Of a stretch of 23,026 nt of DNA, positions 8,218 through 15,542 are shown in pieces. A program made the translations under genes and the position numbers. The first letter of the stretch is position 1. Every line of letters starts with the position of its first letter. The notes below the pieces were generated by a model that was not told the origin of the DNA, made no database searches, and was given only the letters and a program-made list of their open reading frames with translations. The stretch comes from Puniceicoccales bacterium. Lineage in GTDB: Bacteria; Verrucomicrobiota; Verrucomicrobiia; Opitutales; JAIRKQ01. The stretch is taken from the NCBI GenBank assembly GCA_031258795.1, contig JAIRMI010000005.1, positions 1 through 23,026 on the forward strand, given 5' to 3'.

Positions 8218-9563
8218 TGGGAAAGCTTAGTTAAAAATCGTCTAAAAAATTCTCGGCCCCGCTCCAGCATTCTCACCGAAATACTTTCATCTGCTGCATG
8301 TATGCGATCTTCCGCCGAAGAAAATCCAATTAATATGGATTCCATGCCCAAAACATCTTTCACTGTGCGAATTAGTGGTATGCTGCCTCCGTCGCGGAGG
8401 TACAGTGGTTTGTTGCCAAAGACACTCTCGATCTCTTGTTCGGCGATTCTCAAACCACGGTAAATGGGCGAAGTTTGGTCGCTAAGAATCATGTTAAGTG
8501 GCAAATTGTAAGCATTGGAACATTTTTCAAAACTTAAGCTTGCCTCCAGATTTTTGTCCACTCTAGTCAAAACTGCTTCGCGGATGCAATTTTCTATTTT
8601 TTCGCAATCCTGGTTCGGCACAAGTCGGCACGTTATCTTAGCAAAAGCTTCGCTGGGGATTATAGTTTTTACCCCTTTCCCTATATATCCTCCACAGATG
8701 CCATTAAATTCTAAGGTTGGGTAAAATCTCAGACTTTCAATGGCGGAATAAGCTGCTTTGTCCGTCGATAATTTTTTTGCTCCGATGGACTTTAGAAATT
8801 TGTTGTCATTAAACGGCAATTTTCTCGTCTGGGCGAGTTCGAAATCGGATGGAACCTCCACATCGTCGTAAAATCCCGGAATATTGACTTTGCCTCGTTC
8901 GTCGTGGAAGCTTGTGCAAAGCTTTGTAAGCTCCCTAATTGGGTTGATAATCGAACCGCCATAGCCGGAATGGATATCGTGTTCCGCTGATTTTAATTTC
9001 AATTCAAGGACAACAATTCCTCGAAGCCCTGTTGTTATAACAATATTTTCATCGTCAATACTCCATGTATCAGCGACGATGGCGAAATCCGCTTGTAATT
9101 CGTTGCGGTACTCTTTTAAAAAGGTTGCCATGCTTGGGCTGCCAATTTCTTCTTCACCTTCCAGGATCACGGTAATGTTCAGTGGGAATTTTTCATTTTC
9201 AGTGAAAATGTCGTACAAAGCGGCAAGCATCGTGCCGTTTCCTCCCTTATTGTCCGAGGCGCCACGCCCATAGAGGCGGCCATTTTTTTCCGTCAATGTG
9301 AATGGATCGCTGGACCAACCATCTCCTTCCGGCTGGACGTCGTAGTGCCCGTACATAAGTACGCTCCTTTGCCCTTTTTTGTGTTTATTTTTGGCCAATA
9401 CTATGTTGTGCAAGCCGGTATCCACTTCCCTAGCTTGGAACCCTAGTTGCGAAAGGAACTCTAGCAAAAATTTCCTCGTTGCCTCCATTCCCGTAACCTT
9501 TGTCCGGTTGCATGAGACACTTGGAAAAGACACGTAATCGGCTAAGAATTGCTTGATATCCAT
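8214..9563 (-). CDS. M20 family metallopeptidase, dipeptidase
   Basis: This is a probable cytoplasmic zinc dipeptidase of the M20/CNDP-like group, acting on short peptides. Metal-site motifs are in order: YGHYDVQP with His73 and Asp75, YGRGASDNKGG with Asp104, LEGEEEIGSPS with the catalytic Glu137 and neighbouring ligand Glu138, an Asp in FAIVADTWS, and a late histidine in EDRIHAADESISVRML. A middle dimerisation lid contains HDIHSGYGGSIINP, typical of this group. The length of 449 residues fits. The gene begins 2 bp after frr ends and overlaps mrdA at its end, so it is in the pyrH-frr operon. Dipeptidases of this type cannot be separated from ArgE/DapE relatives by motif alone, but GHYDVQPEGDGW and the HSGYGG lid favour dipeptidase. 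The exact substrate is unknown. Confidence 0.88.
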   Translation of the reverse strand: MDIKQFLADYVSFPSVSCNRTKVTGMEATRKFLLEFLSQLGFQAREVDTGLHNIVLAKNKHKKGQRSVLMYGHYDVQPEGDGWSSDPFTLTEKNGRLYGRGASDNKGGNGTMLAALYDIFTENEKFPLNITVILEGEEEIGSPSMATFLKEYRNELQADFAIVADTWSIDDENIVITTGLRGIVVLELKLKSAEHDIHSGYGGSIINPIRELTKLCTSFHDERGKVNIPGFYDDVEVPSDFELAQTRKLPFNDNKFLKSIGAKKLSTDKAAYSAIESLRFYPTLEFNGICGGYIGKGVKTIIPSEAFAKITCRLVPNQDCEKIENCIREAVLTRVDKNLEASLSFEKCSNAYNLPLNMILSDQTSPIYRGLRIAEQEIESVFGNKPLYLRDGGSIPLIRTVKDVLGMESILIGFSSAEDRIHAADESISVRMLERGREFFRRFLTKLSQ

Positions 9564-9565
9564 TT

Positions 9566-10126
9566 TTATACTTTCATCAAATCGGTAATTTTTTTATTCA
9601 GGATTTCGTCTATTTCGCCAATAGAGGTATCGGTCAATTTTTGCACATCTTTTTCCAGGCGTTTCAGATCATCTTCGGATATTTCGCTGGCTTTTTGGGC
9701 TTTTTTGAGCAAATCGAGCGTGTCCCGGCGAACGCCGCGTACGCTGACCCTACCTTCCTCTGCCATTGTATTTGCCACCTTGGCCAGATCTTGGCGCCGT
9801 TCCCTGCTCATCTCTGGAATATTGCAGCGAATGAGCATGCCCTCGACTGCAGGGCTTAGGCCTATATTAGCTGCTATGATGGCCTTTTCAATGGGCTTCA
9901 GGCTTTCCTTGTCCCAGGGCTGAATGCGTATTATGTGCGGATCGGGGGTTGTTATCGCCGCAATGTCTTTTATGCGCATCTGGGAGCCGTAAATTTCGGC
10001 AACGATGCAATCCACCATACCCACGGAAGCTTTTCCTGTGTGCAACGAGTTGAATTCATTGTGGGTGTGTTCGATAGCCTTTGCCATGGCGGTTTTTGCA
10101 TTTTTTATCACAGCATTAGTGTCCAT
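9566..10126 (-). CDS. frr: Ribosome recycling factor
   Basis: This factor splits post-termination ribosomes together with EF-G. The start is the ATG at 10124-10126, giving MDTNAVIKNAKTAMAKAIEH and 186 residues, the normal length. It is preceded by the best Shine-Dalgarno in this part of the window (GGAGA, about 8 nt upstream). A longer open frame to 10189 would run into pyrH and is not needed. Family landmarks are the LHTGKASVGMVD segment (family RxGRAxxxxLD), IAAITTPDPHIIRIQPWDK, the hinge around LSPAVEGMLIRCNIPEMSRERRQDLAK, and RVSVRGVRRDTLDLLKKAQK. It lies 16 bp after pyrH, the classic pyrH-frr pairing, and 2 bp before the dipeptidase gene. Confidence 0.96.
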   Translation of the reverse strand: MDTNAVIKNAKTAMAKAIEHTHNEFNSLHTGKASVGMVDCIVAEIYGSQMRIKDIAAITTPDPHIIRIQPWDKESLKPIEKAIIAANIGLSPAVEGMLIRCNIPEMSRERRQDLAKVANTMAEEGRVSVRGVRRDTLDLLKKAQKASEISEDDLKRLEKDVQKLTDTSIGEIDEILNKKITDLMKV

Positions 10127-10142
10127 AAATTTTCTCCAAATA

Positions 10143-10862
10143 TTAAGAGTTACTAACCAAAGTTCCAAGCGTTTCACCGAGCAAGGCACGCTTCACATTC
10201 CCCATATTGCTAGCAGCGTCCACGATCAGGATCGGTATGTTATTGTCCATGCACAGTGAAAATGCCGTAGAGTCCATTACGTTTAGCCGATTTTTTAGGA
10301 CGTCGGAGAAGGAAATTTTGTCAAACTTTCTCGCATTGGAAAACTTTTTGGGATCCCTGTCGTACACTCCATCGACCTTCGTTCCTTTGACAACGATGTC
10401 GGCTTTCAGTTCATTGGCACGCAGGGCTGCTGCGCTATCCGTCGAAAAAAACGCACTGCCGGTTCCCCCAGCGAGAAGTAGAACTTTGCCTTCATTTATG
10501 TCCCGCAACGCGTCCCTGATAAAAAATGTATTGCAAACGTTTGCCATTGGCAATGCAGAGTAAACTTGTGTTGAAACGTTCAAACTTTCAAGCCCATCTT
10601 GTATGGCCAAGCAATTTATAACCGTGGCTAGCATGCCCATGTAGTCGCCTCGCGTACGGTCACATTCGGCGGCGACACTAGCCGGCAGACCCCTAAAAAT
10701 GTTTCCACCACCGAGTACCACTCCCAGCTCGAATCCTTCGCCGTGTAACCCTTTTATGGTGCCACATAGTCGTTCGACGGTGGAATGGTCGATGACGTCT
10801 TGGCCTCCGTTGGACCTCAAAATTTCGCCACTGAACTTCAAGATAACGCGCTTATACAACAT
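10143..10862 (-). CDS. pyrH: UMP kinase
   Basis: This enzyme phosphorylates UMP to UDP in pyrimidine synthesis. It is a cytoplasmic hexamer of the amino-acid-kinase fold. The start gives MLYKRVILKFSGEILR, matching the family YKRVLLKLSGE. Other landmarks are LGVVLGGGNIFRG (phosphate and UMP site), RGDYMGMLATVINCLAIQDGLE, the loop LLLAGGTGSAFFSTDSAAALRANEL, and DGVYDRDPKKF. The length of 239 residues is typical. The gene heads the minus-strand run pyrH, frr, dipeptidase, mrdA. In many bacteria rpsB-tsf precede it; here a noncoding gap and the divergent argS do. No Shine-Dalgarno is visible. A terminator-like hairpin lies about 90-130 bp upstream on the same strand. Confidence 0.96.
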   Translation of the reverse strand: MLYKRVILKFSGEILRSNGGQDVIDHSTVERLCGTIKGLHGEGFELGVVLGGGNIFRGLPASVAAECDRTRGDYMGMLATVINCLAIQDGLESLNVSTQVYSALPMANVCNTFFIRDALRDINEGKVLLLAGGTGSAFFSTDSAAALRANELKADIVVKGTKVDGVYDRDPKKFSNARKFDKISFSDVLKNRLNVMDSTAFSLCMDNNIPILIVDAASNMGNVKRALLGETLGTLVSNS

Positions 10863-10881
10863 AAAACCGTGTCAAAGCAAA

Positions 10882-10909
10882 TGGATAAGTAAAATGTTCC
10901 AGCAGTCAA
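10882..10909 (-). promoter_or_regulatory. Weak candidate promoter before pyrH
   Basis: On the minus strand TTGACT (10904-10909) is followed after 16 bp by TATCCA (10882-10887), about 20 bp before the pyrH ATG. The -35 is good and the -10 is mediocre. It lies downstream of the hairpin at 10952-10990, so transcription from it would escape that hairpin. Confidence 0.3.
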
Positions 10910-10914
10910 TTTAT

Positions 10915-10941
10915 AACGCGAAATCAAAATAAAGGAGCTAA
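10915..10941. repeat. Imperfect direct repeat, copy 1 of 2, in the pyrH-argS gap
   Basis: AACGCGAAATCAAAATAAAG begins this copy. The second copy at 11045-11072 reads AACGCGAAACTCAAAATAAA at its start. They differ by one inserted base and a few substitutions over about 27 bp. The two copies flank the terminator-like hairpin. Confidence 0.6.
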
Positions 10942-10990
10942 AAAGAGAAAAAGTCTTAGGGAAGATGAATGGAAAAACAACCCTAAGACT
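10940..10990 (-). terminator. Rho-independent-type terminator or attenuator upstream of pyrH
   Basis: On the minus strand AGTCTTAGGG (10990-10981) pairs perfectly with CCCTAAGACT (10961-10952) across a 19-nt loop, and TTTTCTCTTTTT follows directly. The orientation is the same as pyrH. There is no minus-strand gene between it and the far side of argS. It therefore either ends an unannotated transcript or attenuates a long pyrH leader. Confidence 0.6.
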
Positions 10991-11044
10991 GACGAAGCTT
11001 CTTGTGTTCATAGACGATCTTTGCAAGAAAAAAGATAGAACAAA

Positions 11045-11072
11045 AACGCGAAACTCAAAATAAAGGGGCCAA
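11045..11072. repeat. Imperfect direct repeat, copy 2 of 2, in the pyrH-argS gap
   Basis: This is the partner of 10915-10941, beginning AACGCGAAACTCAAAATAAA. The part from 11054 to 11105 also resembles bases 20174-20229 downstream of tRNA-Lys: both have CTCAAA(A)TAAAGGG and, about 42 bp later, CAAAGGCAGAA. Confidence 0.55.
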
Positions 11073-11400
11073 GTTGAAGGCAATAATAGCCGCACAAAGG
11101 CAGAATAGGCTGGTTGTGGGTGAGTGAAATTTTGGCCATGCAAATATGGTTCAACCTAAGTAAATGCAGGAATTTTAAGACATTTTGCCGGAGAGTGAGG
11201 GGAAAATTTCCAGGACTATTTTTTTCCTAAAAATGCTAAATTATTTTTCTTTTATGAAACTTTATTTTTTCCTCTTCAAAAATAATAGCCCCTTCATTGA
11301 TTTCAAATCAGAATCAAGAATTTTGCACAAACTACAGAATTTCAATTTCGCAATTTACCTATTGTCTTGATAACTTAAAAAACTTCCCCATCTTGCACCG

Positions 11401-13131
11401 ATGGAAATTGATGTTTGGCTGGAAAAGGTTATCACTGAAGCGGCATTGCTGAATGGGTGTGAAGATTTCGCCCCTGAAATCAGACCATCTGATCCAAAAT
11501 TTGGCGACTTTCAAGCCAATGGCGCCTTGCAATATGCAAAAAAACATGGGCAGAACCCACGCACATTGTCTGAAGAAATTATCTTCTATCTATCTGCTAA
11601 ACAAGAAGTTAAGCAAAGTGTTGAAGCTTCATTAGCCGGTCCAGGGTTTATCAATTTTAAATTCAGGGACGAATTCTTATGCCAATGGTTGAACGAACAT
11701 TTTAACGCCCATTCCTTTCGACCGAGTGTAAATTCCTTTTTCGGAAAAACCGTTATCGCTGATTATTCTTCACCGAATACTGCCAAACAAATGCATGTTG
11801 GCCACCTGCGTTCGATGAACATTGGGGAATCCATATGTCGGCTGTTGGAATTTTGCGGTGCGAAGGTTATCCGAGATAATCACATTGGAGATTGGGGCAC
11901 CCAATTTGGCATCTTGATTGCAACAATAAAAGGGGAAAATGTAGACCTTGACAAGCTACCAACAGACGTTGCTTTGGCTGAAATTGAGCGCCTCTACAAG
12001 CTAGGCAATTCCCAAGCAAAGGAAAGTGAAGCCTACTTATCCAGCGCTAGAAATGAACTGGTTAAGTTACAAAACGGGGACCCGGAAAACATAAAAATTT
12101 GGGAAAAAATCAACGCCATATCCTACGCCGCCTTTGATAAAATATATTCTGAGTTTAATGTAAAATTCGACTACGTCTTGGGCGAGTCCTTTTACCGCGA
12201 TAGAGTGGATGCTGTGTGCAAGTCGTTGGAAAAATGCGGAATAGCGCGCTCAGACAACGGAGCTCTGGTTGTTTTTTTTGATGAGCATGGAAAATTTAAG
12301 GATCAGCCCTTCCTCATAAGAAAGTCCGATGGCGCCTCCAATTACGCAACAACGGACCTTGCTACGGTGGAGTACCGCAAGGAACACTTTCACGCCAATG
12401 AAATAATTTACGTCACCGATGGTCGTCAGCAAGATCACTTTCAACAACTGTTTATGACTGTCGATAAGTGGTTTAAAGCAAGGAATGTAGCCCTGCCAAA
12501 TTTGCATCATGTTTGGTTTGGAACAATCCTAGGGGAGGACGGCAAAGCTATAAAAACCCGCGATGGATCACCAATTTATCTACAAAGCCTGATAATAGAA
12601 GCAAGAAAGCGTGCCTACCAGATTGTTTCTGAAAAAAATCCAGACTTGGGTATAGAAGAAAAAAACGAAATTGCATCGGTGGTAGGGATAGATGCCATCC
12701 GCTATTTCGATTTGGCACAAAATCGCACAAGTGACTACATGTTTTCCTGGGAAAACATGCTATCCCTTGATGGCAATACCGCCGTATATTTGTTATATGC
12801 CATTGCCCGGATGCATTCCATTTTGGGAAAAATTGAAGAAGCGGATGCTCCGGTGAATAATCTTGAAACCAATGAGGAACGGGCGCTGGTGCGTAAATTG
12901 ATGTATTTTCCTCTGGTGATTAAGCAGGCGGTTTCGGATCTACGACCGCACTATTTGTGCACCTATCTATACGAATTGACTGGAAAATATTCCAGTTTTT
13001 ACAACGCAAACCGCGTCCTAGTTGATGATGCCACGGTGAGGAATCGCCGACTCATACTATGCAAGCGCACCCTGCTTGTGCTTGAACTTGGCCTAAATTT
13101 GCTCGGTATGACGACCCTTAAAAGGATGTAA
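11401..13131 (+). CDS. argS: Arginyl-tRNA synthetase
   Basis: This class I synthetase charges tRNA-Arg. It starts MEIDVWLEKVITEAALLNGC; residues 1-100 form the Add-1 domain that contacts the tRNA D-loop, with PKFGDFQANGALQYAK as its landmark (family GDYSTNxAM...). The catalytic core begins IADYSSPNTAKQMHVGHLRS, where HVGH (132-135) is the HIGH motif, followed by VIRDNHIGDWGTQFGILI. The KMSKS position is the ArgRS-type degenerate loop GEDGKAIKTRDGSPIYL. The C-terminal DALR-type anticodon domain begins near YLLYAIARMHSILGKI. The length of 576 residues is normal. It is divergent from pyrH and convergent with dapL, overlapping it by 14 bp at the 3' ends. Confidence 0.96.
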   Translation: MEIDVWLEKVITEAALLNGCEDFAPEIRPSDPKFGDFQANGALQYAKKHGQNPRTLSEEIIFYLSAKQEVKQSVEASLAGPGFINFKFRDEFLCQWLNEHFNAHSFRPSVNSFFGKTVIADYSSPNTAKQMHVGHLRSMNIGESICRLLEFCGAKVIRDNHIGDWGTQFGILIATIKGENVDLDKLPTDVALAEIERLYKLGNSQAKESEAYLSSARNELVKLQNGDPENIKIWEKINAISYAAFDKIYSEFNVKFDYVLGESFYRDRVDAVCKSLEKCGIARSDNGALVVFFDEHGKFKDQPFLIRKSDGASNYATTDLATVEYRKEHFHANEIIYVTDGRQQDHFQQLFMTVDKWFKARNVALPNLHHVWFGTILGEDGKAIKTRDGSPIYLQSLIIEARKRAYQIVSEKNPDLGIEEKNEIASVVGIDAIRYFDLAQNRTSDYMFSWENMLSLDGNTAVYLLYAIARMHSILGKIEEADAPVNNLETNEERALVRKLMYFPLVIKQAVSDLRPHYLCTYLYELTGKYSSFYNANRVLVDDATVRNRRLILCKRTLLVLELGLNLLGMTTLKRM

Positions 13132-14395
13132 TTTTTCCCGAAGCCTTTGTACCAAAAAACCTAACAGTTCCAAGGCGTTCCCTTAATAGTTCCAAGGCCC
13201 GTTGTTCGTTCAATATATCCGAAGTAAACGTCATCGACAGCCTCACTGCTGGCTCAATATCATCCCAGGGGACACAGACAATACCAAGCTCCGCGATCAT
13301 CCATTGGGCAAATTGCTCCGCCGAGCTGAAATAAATTGTTGTTTCATTAAACTCAGCCTCCGCTGGTATCAAACCATACAAGAAAAACCCAGCTTTGGGC
13401 TTTTCCAATTTGAAGCCACACTCCCCCATGAGCGCTATAACAACATCCATTCGCCGCGAATATCGCGTTCCGTTTGCTTCTGCTATGGAATTATCAGCCA
13501 AGGCCCTAGCCGCTGCCTTTTGTATCGGTAAAAATTGCCCAGAATCACTGTTATCTTTGACATTCCCATAGGTGTTAATTAGGTATCTATTTCCACAAAC
13601 CCAGCCGATGCGCCAACCAGTCATGTTAAATCCTTTGGACATGGAATGCAGCTCAAGGGCAACCTCTTTTGCACCGTCTATTTCCAAAATTGACAGGCGA
13701 TCCGCTTCATCAAAAGCCAGATCGGCGTAAGCTGCGTCATTTATAATTAAAAATTCATATCTGTGAGCTAACTCAATTACCTTTTTGAAAAATTCGCGCG
13801 TACATGTCGCCCCGGTGGGGTTATTGGGATAATTCAGGGAAACTATCTTTGTTTTGCGCAGTGTTTCTTCGCTAAGCTTTTCTAACTCAGGCAAATAGCT
13901 GTTTGCCCTTGATAGAGGCAAGCTTATCACATTTGCGCCAAGGTAATGGGAATGTGTCCCAAACACCGGATACCCAGGAGTCGTTGTAATAACTGTATCG
14001 GAATCGTTGACAAAGCAGAGAGGCAGGATAGATAGTGCCGCTTTTGACCCAATGGAGTGCAGTATTTCGCCGTCGGAATCTAGAGCAACATTGAACGCCG
14101 AGGCCATATATTTTGCTACCGCTTCCTTGAATTCGAAACAACCATTGTCGGCGTAACCGCGATTTCTAAACTGCTTCGCTTCCTGAAAAAGAACATTTAT
14201 CGTTTCAGGATCGGCCATTTCATCGGGCTCTCCAACGCCCATGTCTAGCAAAATTCTATTGGGATATTTGGACTGGGCTTCCCGTTTAGCCCGCTTAATC
14301 TTTTCAAACTTATAAATTTTGGTATCTTCGCCAAAATTTTTACCTCCAATGCGATTAGCAAAGAAGTTTTTTGCAAAATTTTCTATTGTTCCCAT
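13118..14395 (-). CDS. dapL: LL-diaminopimelate aminotransferase-like PLP enzyme (DapL)
   Basis: This is a fold-type I aminotransferase. From the ATG at 14393-14395 it has 425 residues; a TTG at 14434 would add 13 but overlaps nth. Landmarks are the N-terminal LLDMGVGEPDEMADP, RGYADNGCFEFKEAVAKYM, TTPGYPVFGTHSHYLGA, the SLNYPNNPTGA loop, INDAAYADLAF (cofactor Asp220 and Tyr223), and SMSKGFNMTGWRIGW with the Schiff-base Lys254. Absence of a tryptophan in the NYPNNPTGA loop and the combination EPDEMADP plus SKGFNMTGWRIGW fit DapL, which makes LL-diaminopimelate from tetrahydrodipicolinate in one step. The aspartate aminotransferase branch is the main alternative. A cell-wall precursor role would agree with the PBP2 encoded nearby. 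Its start codon lies inside a perfect dyad shared with nth. Confidence 0.8.
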   Translation of the reverse strand: MGTIENFAKNFFANRIGGKNFGEDTKIYKFEKIKRAKREAQSKYPNRILLDMGVGEPDEMADPETINVLFQEAKQFRNRGYADNGCFEFKEAVAKYMASAFNVALDSDGEILHSIGSKAALSILPLCFVNDSDTVITTTPGYPVFGTHSHYLGANVISLPLSRANSYLPELEKLSEETLRKTKIVSLNYPNNPTGATCTREFFKKVIELAHRYEFLIINDAAYADLAFDEADRLSILEIDGAKEVALELHSMSKGFNMTGWRIGWVCGNRYLINTYGNVKDNSDSGQFLPIQKAAARALADNSIAEANGTRYSRRMDVVIALMGECGFKLEKPKAGFFLYGLIPAEAEFNETTIYFSSAEQFAQWMIAELGIVCVPWDDIEPAVRLSMTFTSDILNEQRALELLRERLGTVRFFGTKASGKITSF

Positions 14396-14405
14396 GTTGG
14401 GAACA
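14387..14405. promoter_or_regulatory. 19-bp perfect dyad over the dapL/nth divergent start
   Basis: TGTTCCCATGTTGGGAACA has 8-bp perfect arms (14387-14394 and 14398-14405) around a 3-bp centre. The dapL ATG (14393-14395, minus strand) is inside it and the nth ATG (14413) is 8 bp to its right. A DNA-binding dimer is a possible reader. As RNA it would form a small stem at the nth start. Confidence 0.5.
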
Positions 14406-14412
14406 TATTTCC

Positions 14413-15036
14413 ATGAATGTGCATGAAAAGGCAATTTTTATTTCAACGACACTGAATCGGCTATTCCCAAGTCCACAAATTCCCTTATTTCACGGCGATC
14501 CCTATACTTTGCTTATCGCCGTTATGCTGTCGGCGCAATGTACGGATTTAGTCGTAAACAGAGTTACGAAGACGCTATTCAATTTAGCCGATGATCCCCA
14601 GGCCATGGCCCTATTAGGGGAAAATCAGATCGCCGAAATTATTCGACCATGCGGACTTGTGAACCATAAATCCAAAGCAATCCTGGCCACATCTAAGCTG
14701 CTTTTGGAAAAGTTTCATGGCCGCGTACCCGACACATTCGAAGGACTTGAATCTTTACCCGGCGTGGGGCACAAAACAGCCTCGGTGGTCATAGCACAGG
14801 CTTTTAATAAAGCGGCATTCCCAGTCGATACCCACATTGCCCGCCTGTCACAGCGGTGGGGTTTAGCTAGAAGTTCCAACGTGCGCAAAATCGAAGAAAG
14901 GTTAAAGAGGCTCTTCCCCATTGAATCATGGCATGATCTGCACATTCAAATAATTGAATATGGAAGGAAATATTGTCCGGCAAAACGCCATGTTGCGAAA
15001 AATTGCCCCATATGTCTTAAGTTTTTGCTTGATTAG
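14413..15036 (+). CDS. nth: Endonuclease III, with an altered iron-sulfur cysteine pattern
   Basis: This is a DNA glycosylase/AP lyase of base-excision repair. The start is the ATG at 14413 (207 residues, near the 211 of E. coli). A TTG at 14371 would add 14 residues inside dapL. The helix-hairpin-helix is LPGVGHKTASVV with the catalytic Lys121, and PVDTHIARLSQRWGL supplies Asp139. MLSAQCTD near residue 38-45 is the usual N-terminal signature. The C-terminal cluster loop normally has four cysteines spaced C-X6-C-X2-C-X5-C; here I see Cys188-X9-Cys198-X2-Cys201 and the chain ends six residues later without a fourth. The [4Fe-4S] cluster may be absent or incomplete, while the catalytic pair is intact. 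The 48-bp gap after it leads to a small unknown gene on the same strand. Confidence 0.93.
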   Translation: MNVHEKAIFISTTLNRLFPSPQIPLFHGDPYTLLIAVMLSAQCTDLVVNRVTKTLFNLADDPQAMALLGENQIAEIIRPCGLVNHKSKAILATSKLLLEKFHGRVPDTFEGLESLPGVGHKTASVVIAQAFNKAAFPVDTHIARLSQRWGLARSSNVRKIEERLKRLFPIESWHDLHIQIIEYGRKYCPAKRHVAKNCPICLKFLLD

Positions 15037-15084
15037 GTCATAATTTCGGTTACCCTGTTACCACTTAGTAAAAGCAGGAAGTAA

Positions 15085-15369
15085 ATGGCTAATAAAAAAT
15101 TTGTGACTATTGTACATAACGCTCTGGGTGACGCGGAGGGGATTGACGTCGAAATGAAGAAGCTCAAATTCGATGATTCATTTGTCCGTGATGGGGAAAA
15201 AGTGACCTTTCCAACTTCGCCGATTAGGCTATACTTTGCAGAAGCCGAAGGGGATACGGTGGCCTTGCGGGATCACTACGTGGATATCATGCACAATATT
15301 TGGGAAAAATTGGGAGTAAAGTCTGGCATCGCGAGCGTCTTGGTCGGCGACGATTGGCGAGTAAATTAG
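15085..15369 (+). CDS. Small acidic hypothetical protein, 94 residues
   Basis: I do not recognise the family. It has a clear Shine-Dalgarno (AGGAAG, 15076-15081, about 5 nt from the core to the ATG), one of only two convincing ones here, and is followed 22 bp later by a strong terminator. Both facts support a real, possibly well-expressed gene. The product is rich in D, E and K with no membrane span, signal peptide or cysteine. It starts MANKKFVTIVHNALGDAEGI, has a probable strand FPTSPIRLYFAEAEGD, then a helix VALRDHYVDIMHNIWEKLG, and ends in SVLVGDDWRVN. A compact alpha/beta domain is likely. It is encoded between nth and ruvC, but the separate signals argue it need not share their function. 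Confidence 0.8.
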   Translation: MANKKFVTIVHNALGDAEGIDVEMKKLKFDDSFVRDGEKVTFPTSPIRLYFAEAEGDTVALRDHYVDIMHNIWEKLGVKSGIASVLVGDDWRVN

Positions 15370-15391
15370 GAAACTTTATTTTTGTTTGGGG

Positions 15392-15422
15392 AAAAAGCCG
15401 GCCTGTATGGGCTGGCTTTTTT
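15392..15422 (+). terminator. Rho-independent terminator after the 94-residue gene
   Basis: AAAAAGCCGGCC (15392-15403) pairs with GGCTGGCTTTTT (15410-15421) across the 6-nt loop TGTATG. The stem has 12 pairs with a single G-T wobble and ends in six Ts. The A-run on the left arm could also let it work on the minus strand, but no minus gene feeds it. Confidence 0.92.
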
Positions 15423-15497
15423 CTTGCCTTCATTGCTACGTCGCAACTATAGTTAGCTGTGGCAAGGAAATCAGCAAGACGGCTATGGACTGACGCT

Positions 15498-15527
15498 TTG
15501 GCAAGTGGATCTTTAGCTTTGTACAAA
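15498..15527 (+). promoter_or_regulatory. Candidate ruvC promoter
   Basis: TTGGCA (15498-15503) is followed after 18 bp by TACAAA (15522-15527), which puts a start site near 15534, about 9 nt before the preferred ruvC ATG. It lies downstream of a strong terminator, so a new promoter is needed around here. The match is only moderate. Confidence 0.4.
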
Positions 15528-15542
15528 ACTAAAAACACTCCC

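Larger units (their letters stand above)
10863..11400. other. 538-bp noncoding gap between divergent pyrH and argS
   Basis: No convincing gene is present. A 101-codon minus-strand frame runs through 11143-10838 but overlaps the pyrH start and has low-complexity F/S/L composition, so I treat it as chance. The pyrH-proximal half holds the direct repeats and the hairpin listed separately. The argS-proximal half (about 11185-11400) is very AT-rich with T-runs and a TGATTTCAAATCA palindrome near 11298. The argS promoter should be here, but I cannot place it with confidence. Confidence 0.6.

Noticed and set aside
10838..11143. Minus-strand open frame of 101 codons upstream of pyrH
   Set aside because: It overlaps the pyrH start, covers the hairpin and one repeat, and its product is low-complexity F/S/L-rich with no family features.
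11201..11211. Palindrome GGAAAATTTCC in the argS leader
   Set aside because: Short AT-centred palindromes are expected by chance in such DNA, and nothing else marks it as a site.
15459..15542. Longer RuvC start at GTG 15459
   Set aside because: The extra 28 residues do not resemble RuvC, no Shine-Dalgarno precedes the GTG, and the segment holds the candidate promoter.
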